Source: Streptomyces sp. SKN60 (GTDB lineage Bacteria > Actinomycetota > Actinomycetes > Streptomycetales > Streptomycetaceae). From it: a stretch of 64,000 nucleotides of DNA. The stretch lies in assembly GCF_026236535.1 (NCBI RefSeq), contig NZ_JAHTMW010000017.1, forward strand, positions 95,850 to 159,849. Direction: 5' to 3'. Made by a program: the position numbers and the translations under genes. Every line of letters begins with the position of its first letter. The first letter of the stretch is position 1. The notes beneath the pieces were generated by a model. The model did no database searches and was not told where the DNA came from. It saw only the letters and a list, made by a program, of their open reading frames with translations. Shown piece by piece: positions 8,097-15,952 of this stretch.

Positions 8097-9539
8097 TCAG
8101 CTCCAGCTGGCGTGCAGCGGCTTGCCCTCCGCGTAACCGGCGGCGGACTGGATGCCGACGACGGCCCGCTCCTCGAACTCGGCGAGGTTGCTCGCGCCCG
8201 CGTAGGTGCAGGAGGAGCGGACGCCGGCGATGATCGAGTCGATCAGGTCCTCGACGCCCGGACGCTGCGGGTCGAGGAACATCCGCGAGGTGGAGATGCC
8301 CTCCTCGAAGAGCGCCTTGCGGGCGCGGTCGTACGAGGACTCGTCGGAGGTCCGGTTCTTGACGGCGCGGGCCGAGGCCATGCCGAAGGACTCCTTGTAG
8401 GCACGGCCCTGGGCGTCGTGCTGGAGGTCGCCCGGGGACTCGTAGGTGCCGGCGAACCAGGAGCCGATCATCACGTTGGACGCGCCGGCGGCGAGCGCCA
8501 TGGCGACGTCGCGCGGGTGCCGGACGCCACCGTCGGCCCACACGTGCTTGCCGTACTTCTTCGCCTCGGCGGCGCACTCCATGACGGCCGAGAACTGCGG
8601 GCGGCCCACGCCGGTCATCATGCGGGTGGTGCACATGGCGCCGGGGCCCACGCCGACCTTGATGATGTCCGCGCCGGCCTCGATGAGGTCCTTGACGCCC
8701 TCGGCGGCGACGATGTTTCCGGCCACGATCGGGACCTGCGGGTCGAGCGCCCGGACGGTGCGGATCGCGGAGATCATCGACTCCTGGTGGCCGTGCGCGG
8801 TGTCGATGACGAGCGTGTCCACGCCCGCGTCGAGCAGCTGCTTGGCCTTGCCCGCCACGTCGCCGTTGATGCCGACGGCGGCGGCGATGCGCAGTCCGCC
8901 GTTCTTGTCGACGGCCGGGCTGTAGAGGGTCGCGCGCAGCGCGCCCTTGCGGGTGAGGATGCCGACGAGCTTGCCGTCCTCGTCGACCGCCGGGGCGTAG
9001 CGCCGGTTGGCGTTGTCGAGGACGGTGAAGGCCTCGCGCGGCTCGATGGCCGCGTCGAGCAGCAGCAGGTCCTTGGACATGACCTCGGACAGCTGGGTGA
9101 AGCGGTCCACGCCGGACAGGTCGGCGTCGGTGACGACACCGATCGGGCGGCGCTCGGCGTCGACGACGACACCGGCGTCGTGCGCCCGCTTGGGCAGCAG
9201 GGCCAGCGCGTCGGCGACGGTCTGGTGCGGCTCCAGGACGATCGGGGTGTCGAGGACCAGGTGGCGGGACTTGACCCAGCCGATGACGTCGGTGACGACC
9301 TCGATCGGGATGTCCTGCGGGATGACGACCAGGCCGCCGCGGCGGGCGACGGTCTCGGCCATGCGGCGGCCCGCGATGGCGGTCATGTTGGCGACGACCA
9401 GCGGGATCGTCGTACCGGTTCCGTCGGGGGCGGAGAGGTCCACGGCCTGGCGGGAACCCACGGCCGAGCGGCTCGGCACCATGAACACATCGTCGTACGT
9501 GAGGTCGTACGGCGGCTTGACGTCATTGAGGAAACGCAC
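8097..9539 (-). CDS. guaB1: GuaB1-family IMP dehydrogenase-like protein (probable GMP reductase)
   Basis: 480 residues from a GTG codon. The IMPDH/GMPR barrel is interrupted by a CBS pair (about 95-215). The loop VGVGPGAMCTTRMMTGVG carries the nucleotide-attacking cysteine, Cys303. In mycobacteria the GuaB1 paralogue of this length was shown to be a CBS-containing GMP reductase, converting GMP to IMP with NADPH, while GuaB2 is the true IMP dehydrogenase; the same role is inferred here. The missing IMPDH features fit: after the Cys loop the long flap region is short and lacks the Arg-Tyr pair. It is monocistronic, with its own terminator. Confidence 0.85.
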   Translation of the reverse strand: MRFLNDVKPPYDLTYDDVFMVPSRSAVGSRQAVDLSAPDGTGTTIPLVVANMTAIAGRRMAETVARRGGLVVIPQDIPIEVVTDVIGWVKSRHLVLDTPIVLEPHQTVADALALLPKRAHDAGVVVDAERRPIGVVTDADLSGVDRFTQLSEVMSKDLLLLDAAIEPREAFTVLDNANRRYAPAVDEDGKLVGILTRKGALRATLYSPAVDKNGGLRIAAAVGINGDVAGKAKQLLDAGVDTLVIDTAHGHQESMISAIRTVRALDPQVPIVAGNIVAAEGVKDLIEAGADIIKVGVGPGAMCTTRMMTGVGRPQFSAVMECAAEAKKYGKHVWADGGVRHPRDVAMALAAGASNVMIGSWFAGTYESPGDLQHDAQGRAYKESFGMASARAVKNRTSDESSYDRARKALFEEGISTSRMFLDPQRPGVEDLIDSIIAGVRSSCTYAGASNLAEFEERAVVGIQSAAGYAEGKPLHASWS

Positions 9540-9640
9540 GTGCTGACATCCCAGTCGTTCGGATCGGCCCCTAGGCATTTCAGCCAGGGGAAAAAGCACG
9601 TAGTTCATTGTCCCACGGGGGTACGCGTACCCGCCCCGGG

Positions 9641-9985
9641 CTAATCGTCCGAGTCTTGCGCGGGGCTGCTTGGCCGATCCTCCAAATGGGCGAGGTCGCC
9701 GCCCAGCGACAGGAGGACCGCGAGGCCGGCCGAGCTGGCGCGGGCCGCCGCCGAGAACACCTCCTGGGCGGTGGACCACTCGTCCGGTTCGGCCTCGGCA
9801 TAAGCCTGCCAGTGCGTGACCACGATCGCCATGGGTGCGCGCATGTCGGCGAGGCTGTCGGCCAGGGCGTCCCAGTTGCGCCCGAACCACACCGGCAGCG
9901 GGAGGGCGTGCACGCAGCGGTTCATGAAGGCCGTCTTGTCGGCGACCCCGTGCAGGTCGAGGACGACGGCGTCATCGATCCTCAT
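9641..9985 (-). CDS. Barstar family ribonuclease inhibitor
   Basis: 114 residues. The barstar fold signature FGRNWDALADSL (residues 34-45) is intact, including Asp39 and Asp43 in the positions of the two barnase-contacting aspartates. No signal peptide, so it acts in the cytoplasm. Its ATG overlaps the 3' end of the RNase gene by 14 bp, which implies translational coupling and a toxin-immunity pair: barstar homologues are known to bind RNase Sa-type enzymes and block the active site. The C-terminal tail DRPSSPAQDSDD is acidic and probably disordered. Confidence 0.9.
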   Translation of the reverse strand: MRIDDAVVLDLHGVADKTAFMNRCVHALPLPVWFGRNWDALADSLADMRAPMAIVVTHWQAYAEAEPDEWSTAQEVFSAAARASSAGLAVLLSLGGDLAHLEDRPSSPAQDSDD

Positions 9986-10424
9986 CCGTGGCCACCTCCC
10001 GGAAGCTCTGGTAGTGGTCGTCCGTGTAGTACGTCTCCCCCTGCCGGCCGGTGACGATGCGCCGGGCGCCGCGGTCGCGTTCGCCGGGGGTCTTCACCGT
10101 GTACTCGTGGTAGTAGCCGCGCTCGCGCCGTGGCAGGACGCGCTCGAAGTTCGAGAAGACGGCGCCGTCCTTGGCGTACGGGAAGGGGCCGCCGCTTCTG
10201 ATCAGGGCGAGGGTCCGGCGTGCCTCGGCCGGCAGCTCGGACTCGGGGACGACCGGGAGGCCGGAGGAGGCGGTGGGGCGGGCGGAGGGCGCGACCGCGG
10301 TGGTACGGGAGGGGGCGCCGGCCCCGGGGCCCGCGGCGCCGCCGGAGCAGCCGGTGAGCCCCGCGAGGAGCAGCGCGAGCCCGGCCAGGACGGAGAGCCC
10401 GAGCCGGGCGCAACGGGTGATCAT
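9972..10424 (-). CDS. RNase Sa-like guanyl-specific ribonuclease with lipoprotein signal
   Basis: 150 residues. The N-terminus is a type II signal with lipobox LTGC (Cys26), then a 30-residue Ala/Pro/Ser linker, then a domain colinear with RNase Sa from about residue 60. Catalytic residues align: Glu107 (Sa Glu54), Arg118 and Arg122 (Sa Arg65, Arg69) and His137 (Sa His85); GPFPY and YYHEYTV are shared. The cysteines that make the Sa disulfide are absent from the mature domain. The enzyme should cut single-stranded RNA after G on the outer face of the membrane. The overlapping barstar gene protects the cytoplasm. Lipidation rather than free secretion is a prediction from the lipobox. Confidence 0.88.
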   Translation of the reverse strand: MITRCARLGLSVLAGLALLLAGLTGCSGGAAGPGAGAPSRTTAVAPSARPTASSGLPVVPESELPAEARRTLALIRSGGPFPYAKDGAVFSNFERVLPRRERGYYHEYTVKTPGERDRGARRIVTGRQGETYYTDDHYQSFREVATDEDR

Positions 10425-10439
10425 GCCCCGATGCTGCCA

Positions 10440-10474
10440 CCGCCCCGCCCCGGCGGCGTGCCGGTACGGGGCGG
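10440..10474 (-). terminator. Candidate hairpin downstream of the SorC gene
   Basis: 8-bp stem CCGCCCCG/CGGGGCGG (10440-10447 with 10467-10474), 19-base loop, about 40 bp after the SorC stop. Weak because the loop is long. Confidence 0.35.
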
Positions 10475-10512
10475 AGGGCGGCGGCGTGTCGGCCGGCGGC
10501 CGTCGGGGTCCG

Positions 10513-11562
10513 TCAGCGGCCGTCCGGGTCCGCGCGGTCGAGGGCCGGGCGCGGGCCGGGGGTGAACTCGCTGAGCAGGAAGTCGGCGGCCGAGCGGTCG
10601 GTCACCAGGCTGGTGACCAGGCCGGAGCGGAGCACCGCGCCGATCGCCGCCGCCTTGCGCTGGCCGCCGGCGATGGCGACCACCTCGGGGATCCGGCGCA
10701 GCCGGTCCGCCTCGACGGTGATGCAGCGCTCGCCGAGGTCCCGGCCGACCCGGCGGCCCTCGGCGTCGAAGAGGTGCGCGGACATCTCGGCGGCGACGCC
10801 GAGCGAGGCGTAGTGGGCGCGCTCGGCGTCGGACAGCATGTCGTGGACGGTGGAGATGCCCGGCTCCCAGGAGCCGATGGACACACAGGCGACGGTGACC
10901 TTGTCGAAGTACTCGAAGGCCCGCGCGATGCCGGTCTGGCTGCGCAGCGCGTTGGCGGTCGCCGCGTCGGGCAGCAGCATCGGCGCGTAGATGGGGTGCG
11001 CCTCGCCGCCGGAGACCTGGGCGGCCCGGCGGACCGCCTCGACCGAGCCGCGCTCGGCCGTGCCCGCGTCGTACACACCGGTGAGCTGGACGACGGTGCA
11101 GGGCGGCAGCCGGTCGAGGGCGGCCGCCATGTGGATGGTGGACCGGCCCCAGGCCAGGCCCAGGACGTCGCCCTCGGTGACCAGCTCGCCGAGCAGGTCG
11201 GCCGCGACCTCGCCGAGGTTCTCGGGGTCGGGCGACTCGTCCTCGCCCTCCGCCGGCGACTCGACGACCACGGCGTGCCGCAGCCCGTAGCGGGCGCGCA
11301 GCGCGTCGGAGCGCTCGGCGTCCAGCTCGGCCGGCACGCGGATCTCGATGCGCACGAGGTCGCGCTCCAGGGCGGTCTCCAGGACCCGGGCCACCTTGAA
11401 GCGGCTCACGCCGAACTCCTCGGCGATCTGGATCTTGGACTTGCCCTCGAGGTAGAAGCGGCGGGCCATGGCCGCCGCCTGCACCAGCTCCGCGGGGCCC
11501 ATCCGCAGGGCTGACCGTCCCGCCGACATTCCCGCCACCGCGATCTCCTCACTGCTGTTCAC
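10513..11562 (-). CDS. SorC/DeoR family sugar-binding transcriptional regulator
   Basis: 349 residues. An N-terminal HTH (about 25-65) has the SorC pattern AARRFYLEGKSKIQIAEEFGVSRFKVARVL; the rest is the NagB-like effector domain, with LGLAWGRST and VAIAGGQRKAAAI as phosphate-binding loops. Such proteins bind a phosphorylated sugar and control sugar-use genes. Its stop is followed by the RNase gene and its start is 177 bp from the stop of rpe on the same strand; the pentose-phosphate gene next to it hints at a pentose-phosphate effector, which is inference. The start could also be the internal ATG 11 or 20 codons later. Confidence 0.88.
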   Translation of the reverse strand: MNSSEEIAVAGMSAGRSALRMGPAELVQAAAMARRFYLEGKSKIQIAEEFGVSRFKVARVLETALERDLVRIEIRVPAELDAERSDALRARYGLRHAVVVESPAEGEDESPDPENLGEVAADLLGELVTEGDVLGLAWGRSTIHMAAALDRLPPCTVVQLTGVYDAGTAERGSVEAVRRAAQVSGGEAHPIYAPMLLPDAATANALRSQTGIARAFEYFDKVTVACVSIGSWEPGISTVHDMLSDAERAHYASLGVAAEMSAHLFDAEGRRVGRDLGERCITVEADRLRRIPEVVAIAGGQRKAAAIGAVLRSGLVTSLVTDRSAADFLLSEFTPGPRPALDRADPDGR

Positions 11563-11739
11563 GTACGGCTGCTCAGCTGCCGCCGGTGGCGCCGGTTCGG
11601 GGCGCCGCCGCGGCTTGATTCAACGTGCTGTTGTTCACACTCTCGACTCACCGTTCATCCTGTCAGATCCGGCGGGTCCTGAACGGCCGTGTCGGCGGCC
11701 CGACGGGCCGCGTTCACGTACCGGTGGGTCAGTGGAGGC

Positions 11740-12423
11740 TCAGTGGCCACACGCCCACGCCGCCGAGGCGGTCGCGGACTCGGCGCTGGCCCGGAGCGAG
11801 CGCACGGCCTCGGCCGGGTCGGCCGCCCCGTAGACGGCGGAACCGGCCACGAAGACGTCGGCGCCGGCCTCGGCGCACCGCTCGATGGTGGCGGCGGAGA
11901 CGCCGCCGTCGACCTGGAGCCACAGCTCCAGGCCGTGCTTGGAGATCAGCTCACGGGTGCGGCGGATCTTCGGCAGCATGATGTCGAGGAAGGCCTGGCC
12001 GCCGAAGCCCGGCTCGACCGTCATGATCAGGAGCATGTCGAGCTCCGGCAGCAGGTCCTCGAACGGCTCGATCGGCGTGGCCGGCTTGAGCGCCATCGAC
12101 GCCCGGGCGCCCTTGGCGCGGATCTCCCGGGCGAGGCGCACCGGCGCGGCCGCCGCCTCCACGTGGAAGGTGACGGAGCCGGCGCCGGCCTCGACGTACT
12201 GCGGCGCCCAGCGGTCCGGGTCCTCGATCATGAGGTGGCAGTCGAGCGGGGTGTCCGTGGCCCGGCTCAGCGACTCGACGATCGGCACGCCCAGCGTCAG
12301 ATTGGGCACGAAGTGGTTGTCCATCACGTCGACGTGCAGCCAGTCGGCCCCGTCGACCGCCTTCGCCTCATCGGCGAGCCGGGCGAAGTCCGCGGACAGG
12401 ATGCTGGGATTGATCTGCGCCAT
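11740..12423 (-). CDS. rpe: Ribulose-phosphate 3-epimerase
   Basis: 227 residues, interconverting ribulose 5-phosphate and xylulose 5-phosphate in the pentose phosphate and Calvin-type pathways. A TIM barrel with INPSILSADFARL at the N-terminus (catalytic Asp), WLHVDVMDNHFVPN (metal-binding His and Asp), LDCHLMIEDPDR, MTVEPGFGGQAF and LQVDGGVSAATI, the phosphate-binding end. The ATG at 12423 is chosen because the family begins MAQINPSILSAD; longer frames add unrelated basic sequence. The last 20 residues are Ala/Ser-rich and outside the barrel. Confidence 0.96.
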   Translation of the reverse strand: MAQINPSILSADFARLADEAKAVDGADWLHVDVMDNHFVPNLTLGVPIVESLSRATDTPLDCHLMIEDPDRWAPQYVEAGAGSVTFHVEAAAAPVRLAREIRAKGARASMALKPATPIEPFEDLLPELDMLLIMTVEPGFGGQAFLDIMLPKIRRTRELISKHGLELWLQVDGGVSAATIERCAEAGADVFVAGSAVYGAADPAEAVRSLRASAESATASAAWACGH

Positions 12424-12462
12424 GTGCCAAGCCTGCCATGTTCTTGAGGACTTCTTTGCCGC

Positions 12463-12493
12463 GAAGCGGCGCGGATTGCGAGGGGGCCGCTTC
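12463..12493 (-). terminator. Candidate hairpin between the lipoprotein gene and rpe
   Basis: 8-bp stem GAAGCGGC/GCCGCTTC (12463-12470 with 12486-12493) 64 bp after the lipoprotein stop; could end the upstream operon or belong to the rpe leader. Confidence 0.4.
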
Positions 12494-12556
12494 ACGCCGG
12501 GGACGTAATGGTACAGACCAGTTGATTCCGCCGGTAGGGCCCGGCGGATCCGGCCG

Positions 12557-13537
12557 TCACACGGCCGCGGAATCCGAACCGGCCGGGCCGGCCGGGCCGG
12601 CTGGGCCGTCGACGGGTGTCGTCACCGCGACCCGCACCGCGCCGGTGGCCGAGACCACCACCTGCGCGACCGTGTGCTCCTCCGGGTGGCCGGCGACGAC
12701 GCCCGGGGCGCCCTCGGCCGTCGGCATGGGGCGGACCCGCCATCCCGCGCCGACGAAGTACGCCTGCGCGCGGGCCACGGCCCGGGCCCGCTCCTGCTCC
12801 GGCAGCGGCGGGGTCGACCAGGTGTGGTGGACCGCCTCGGCCCCGGACGCGTCCCGCACCCGGCCGATGCCCTCCCCGGGCTGCGTGGGCGCCGCGCCCA
12901 CGCCCAGCGCGTCGTAGATCCGGCTGGAGTGGCCGAGCGCCCGGCGCCCGGCGGGGTCGTCGGCCGCCGGCGCCTCGAAGGCGGCGGGGTCGGCCGCGGC
13001 GGCCGAGGACTTGCCGGGCGGGAGGAAGCAGGGCGACCGCACCTTGAGGGTGGCGATGCCCTCGCCCTTGTCCCGGTCCAGGACCCCGGTGATGCCTTCC
13101 ATCCAGAAGTCGTCCGACTCCGAGCGCATGCTGACCCAGGGGAAGGGACCGGACATGTCCTTCTCGTCCGAGGAGTGGTACTTGTAGCCCTGCTTCAGCC
13201 ACGCGTCCCGCGCCTGCAGCACGAGGTTCCTGGCCTCGGCGCCCGGCACACCGGTGAGCTTGTAGAAGAGGGTGACCTGCCGCCGGTCGTCGGGGCCGTG
13301 GTCGTCCCTGGCGATGCAGGGGCCGACGCTCTCGGGGCCCGTGCGCTCCAGAGTCGGCTTGGGCGACATGACGTCCACCGCCTGGTGGATGATCTCCTCG
13401 GCCCGGTCGACCGCCTGCTGCTCGTCCATCGTGACCTGCTTCGCCGTTGCTCCGTCGTCTTCCTGTGCCCCGCACCCGGTCGCCGTGACCGTCAGGGCCA
13501 GCAGTGCGGCAACCGGGATTGCCTTCCGTAGGTTCAC
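12557..13537 (-). CDS. Putative lipoprotein, third gene of the WXG-hydrolase operon
   Basis: 326 residues from a GTG that overlaps the hydrolase stop by 4 bp (GTGA) and has GGAGG 7 bases upstream. The signal peptide ends in TATGC with lipid Cys22. The mature part looks like two related alpha/beta modules (about 45-190 and 215-300), each about the size of secreted actinobacterial lipoprotein domains; I do not recognise a catalytic motif. The C-terminus ends in GPAGPAGPAGSDSAAV, coded by direct CCGGCCGGG repeats. Coupling to a predicted secreted hydrolase suggests it is a membrane-anchored partner: an immunity protein, a receptor or a secretion accessory. That role is inference. Confidence 0.78.
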   Translation of the reverse strand: MNLRKAIPVAALLALTVTATGCGAQEDDGATAKQVTMDEQQAVDRAEEIIHQAVDVMSPKPTLERTGPESVGPCIARDDHGPDDRRQVTLFYKLTGVPGAEARNLVLQARDAWLKQGYKYHSSDEKDMSGPFPWVSMRSESDDFWMEGITGVLDRDKGEGIATLKVRSPCFLPPGKSSAAAADPAAFEAPAADDPAGRRALGHSSRIYDALGVGAAPTQPGEGIGRVRDASGAEAVHHTWSTPPLPEQERARAVARAQAYFVGAGWRVRPMPTAEGAPGVVAGHPEEHTVAQVVVSATGAVRVAVTTPVDGPAGPAGPAGSDSAAV

Positions 13538-15378
13538 GGCTGTCCTCCGGTAACGATGTTCGCCATGGTCTTGAGGGGCTTGTCGTCCCAGTACTGGGAG
13601 TGCGCGGGCATCATTTCCCAGTCCGTGCCCGGCAGCTTCCCGCTCGGGACCTCGAAGACCCTGCCCCCGAAGTCCTCGGAGGTCGGGTCGGTGCCGTGCA
13701 CGATCGCGTCGCCGTCGAAGAAGGTGTCCCAGTACGCCTTCGGGCTGAGGTAGTCCTTGGCGATCGGCGGGGCGACGTTGATGAGGTCGTTCTGGGCCGT
13801 GGCCGCGTAGACGTGGTCCGGCGGGATGTTCAGGTCCTTGGCGTGGTCCACTCCCACACCCGGGCTGCCCACCATGATCGCGTTGTCGACCGGCAGGTCG
13901 ATGTGCATCTCCATCGTCTCGCCCACCACCAGGGAGCCGTAGCTGTGGCCCATGAGGGTCTGGTTCACGCCGTTCGGGCGGTGATTGGACTCCTCGAGCC
14001 CCTGGATGAAGTTGCCGAGCGGCTCCTTGGCGTTGTCGGCCCACTTGGTCTCGGTGGCGTCGGTCATGATGCCCTGCGGGGCGTCGTAACCGAGCCACAC
14101 GATCGAGGCCGTCTTCTTCGAGCCGTCGGTGGCCTCGGCCTGCGCCTGGAGCAGCTGTGCCCGGGTGAGGTCCCCGTCGATCGACTCCAGCTTGGCGAAC
14201 GTGCCGGGCACGTACGTCACCACGTTGTCGGCGGTGTCCGGGTTGCCGATGGAGACGATCGCGCGGCCCATGTCGTCGCCGTCGAACCCGAGCAGATAGG
14301 GGCGGTTGCTCTCGCTCGTGAAGCTGTTGAACCGGGACTGGATGTCGTCCATGCCCTTGTAGCCGTTCTCCAGCTTCTTCCGCTTCTCCTCCCACTCCTT
14401 CCACTCGTCCGTCGGGACCATCGCGCCCTTCACCTCGCGCCCGGTGACGGGGCTGATGTACGGCTTGTAGTGCTCCGGCTCCTTCTTGAGCCAGGCGTCG
14501 TACTCCAGCTGCTTGGCGGCGCGCTGTTCGGCGAGCACGGTGCGGTTGGCGTCGTCGCGCACGTCCGAGGGGAGGCCGTCGAGCGCTCCGATGCTCGCGG
14601 GGTGCATGGATATGTAGGCCTCGCGCTGCTCGTCCGTGAGGCCCTTCCACCAGTTGGCGTTGTCCTGGGGCCAGTCGTTCTTGGGCGGCGGCTTGATCGC
14701 GTCGAGGTAGGCGTCGGCGGCCTCCCGCACGCCCCCCGTGTCCGACGTGACGTCCGTCCAGTCCCGGTCGGAGACGGTCAGGTCGTCATCGGCCTTCAGG
14801 GCCCGTATCTTCGGCTCCCACTTCGTGTCGGCGTCCGTGGCCTCCTTGAGCGCGTCGGCTATCCGGTCCGCGTACCCGATGGCCTTGCCGTAGTGCGGGT
14901 TCGGGTGGATGTTCGCCGCCTGGCGGTCCAAGGCGTCGGAGGTCGCGTTGCCGCCCGGGGTGCCGGTCACCGTGCCGCCCTCGGTGTCCTTGTCCGCCCC
15001 CGGCTTGCGGCCGGCGGGATAGCTCACCGAGCCGTTCTCCGTCACCGTGCAGCCGTCCGCAGCGGCGTCCTCGACCGCCGCTTCGAGCTTCCGCTTGGCG
15101 GCCGCGATGTCGTAGGCGAACCCGTTGAGGGCCGTGCTGATCACATGGCACTCGGTGAGGGTGTAGTGGAAGTTCTTCGCCAGGGCCTGGAGTTGCTTCT
15201 GCGACGCCTTCGCCGACTCGCCCGACAGCGACTTGCGCATGCCGGTGGCGACGGTGTTCTCGATGTGGCTCTTGGCCGCCTGGGCCGCGTTGCCCAGCGC
15301 GCGGTACCCGTCGGCGGCGCCCTCGAACTCGGTGGGCTTGAAGGCCTTGAGGGTGGCGTAGTCCATGGGCGCCGTCAC
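13534..15378 (-). CDS. DUF1023 alpha/beta hydrolase with N-terminal WXG100-like helical domain
   Basis: 614 residues if started at the GTG that overlaps the previous stop by 4 bp (an ATG four codons later is the alternative). Residues 1-115 are helical with heptad-like Ala/Leu spacing, as in fused WXG100/LXG domains; residues 120-370 are a charged linker with repeated KEW/EKR segments. The C-terminal DUF1023 domain has the nucleophile elbow LMGHSYGS (Ser479), AQNDLINV (Asp531) and AHSQYWDD (His593), a plausible Ser-Asp-His triad. No signal peptide, which fits export by a type VII-like route with the small partner coded just upstream. The substrate (lipid ester, peptidoglycan or other) is unknown. 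Confidence 0.82.
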   Translation of the reverse strand: MTAPMDYATLKAFKPTEFEGAADGYRALGNAAQAAKSHIENTVATGMRKSLSGESAKASQKQLQALAKNFHYTLTECHVISTALNGFAYDIAAAKRKLEAAVEDAAADGCTVTENGSVSYPAGRKPGADKDTEGGTVTGTPGGNATSDALDRQAANIHPNPHYGKAIGYADRIADALKEATDADTKWEPKIRALKADDDLTVSDRDWTDVTSDTGGVREAADAYLDAIKPPPKNDWPQDNANWWKGLTDEQREAYISMHPASIGALDGLPSDVRDDANRTVLAEQRAAKQLEYDAWLKKEPEHYKPYISPVTGREVKGAMVPTDEWKEWEEKRKKLENGYKGMDDIQSRFNSFTSESNRPYLLGFDGDDMGRAIVSIGNPDTADNVVTYVPGTFAKLESIDGDLTRAQLLQAQAEATDGSKKTASIVWLGYDAPQGIMTDATETKWADNAKEPLGNFIQGLEESNHRPNGVNQTLMGHSYGSLVVGETMEMHIDLPVDNAIMVGSPGVGVDHAKDLNIPPDHVYAATAQNDLINVAPPIAKDYLSPKAYWDTFFDGDAIVHGTDPTSEDFGGRVFEVPSGKLPGTDWEMMPAHSQYWDDKPLKTMANIVTGGQP

Positions 15379-15830
15379 CTGCCCTTCGACTGGCCGCCGA
15401 CGGCGTCCGTGTCCGCGTACTGCTTGTTCAGCCGGTCCATCTCGTCCTTGACCGCGTCGTCGGTCGTCAGCACGTCGCGGCCGACCTGCTGAAGGATCCC
15501 CTGGAGCGAGCCGCACCGCTTGCTGACGCTCTCGGCGTACTTCTTCCAGGAGTCGTAGACGTCCTTCTGCGCGGCCGCGGTCAGACAGCCCGTGGTCGCG
15601 CCGAGCCCCGCCTGGCCGTCCTCCAGCTTGGTCAGCGCGGTGCCGATGGTCCCGCGCAGGGAGCCGACCCCTTCACCGGCCGTGTTCCACGCCTTCTGGC
15701 TGGACTTCAGGCCGCCGGTCACCTGGCTCGGCCCGGCGTCCGGCTCGACCGGAACATGGTTGAGCTGCATGGCCGCCGGCTGCTGCCCGGCCGCCCCGGC
15801 CTTGATCTGTTCCCACTCGTCCCACGCCAC
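15375..15830 (-). CDS. WXG100/ESX-like small helical protein
   Basis: 151 residues from GTG at 15830 (MAWDEWEQIK); an upstream in-frame GTG at 15848 adds six residues. Trp-rich opening WDEWEQ, a flexible QP/PD-rich stretch, then helices with SWKKYAESVSKRCGSLQGILQQVG, similar in tone to actinobacterial type VII secretion substrates and chaperones. No catalytic motif, signal peptide or membrane segment. It is the first gene of a three-gene operon with 4-bp overlaps at both joints, so it is probably made in step with the DUF1023 hydrolase and binds its helical N-terminus. Confidence 0.72.
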   Translation of the reverse strand: MAWDEWEQIKAGAAGQQPAAMQLNHVPVEPDAGPSQVTGGLKSSQKAWNTAGEGVGSLRGTIGTALTKLEDGQAGLGATTGCLTAAAQKDVYDSWKKYAESVSKRCGSLQGILQQVGRDVLTTDDAVKDEMDRLNKQYADTDAVGGQSKGR

Positions 15831-15922
15831 GCCAAGCCCCCGTCTCACCCATGTGGATCACCAGGCGGGCCACACTACATCGCAACCGCAACGCACAACT
15901 CACGGGTCCCCGTACCGGGGTT

Positions 15923-15944
15923 GGGCCGCGGACCGGAGCGGCCC
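15923..15944 (-). terminator. Candidate terminator of the fmt-rsmB operon
   Basis: 7-bp stem GGGCCGC/GCGGCCC (15923-15929 with 15938-15944), 8-base loop, 9 bp after the rsmB stop. Confidence 0.5.
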
Positions 15945-15952
15945 GCGGACGC

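Noticed and set aside
12557..14650. 697-codon minus-strand frame that would extend the lipoprotein N-terminally
   Set aside because: The extension runs through the DUF1023 hydrolase in another frame; the GTG with signal peptide and 4-bp overlap is the natural start.
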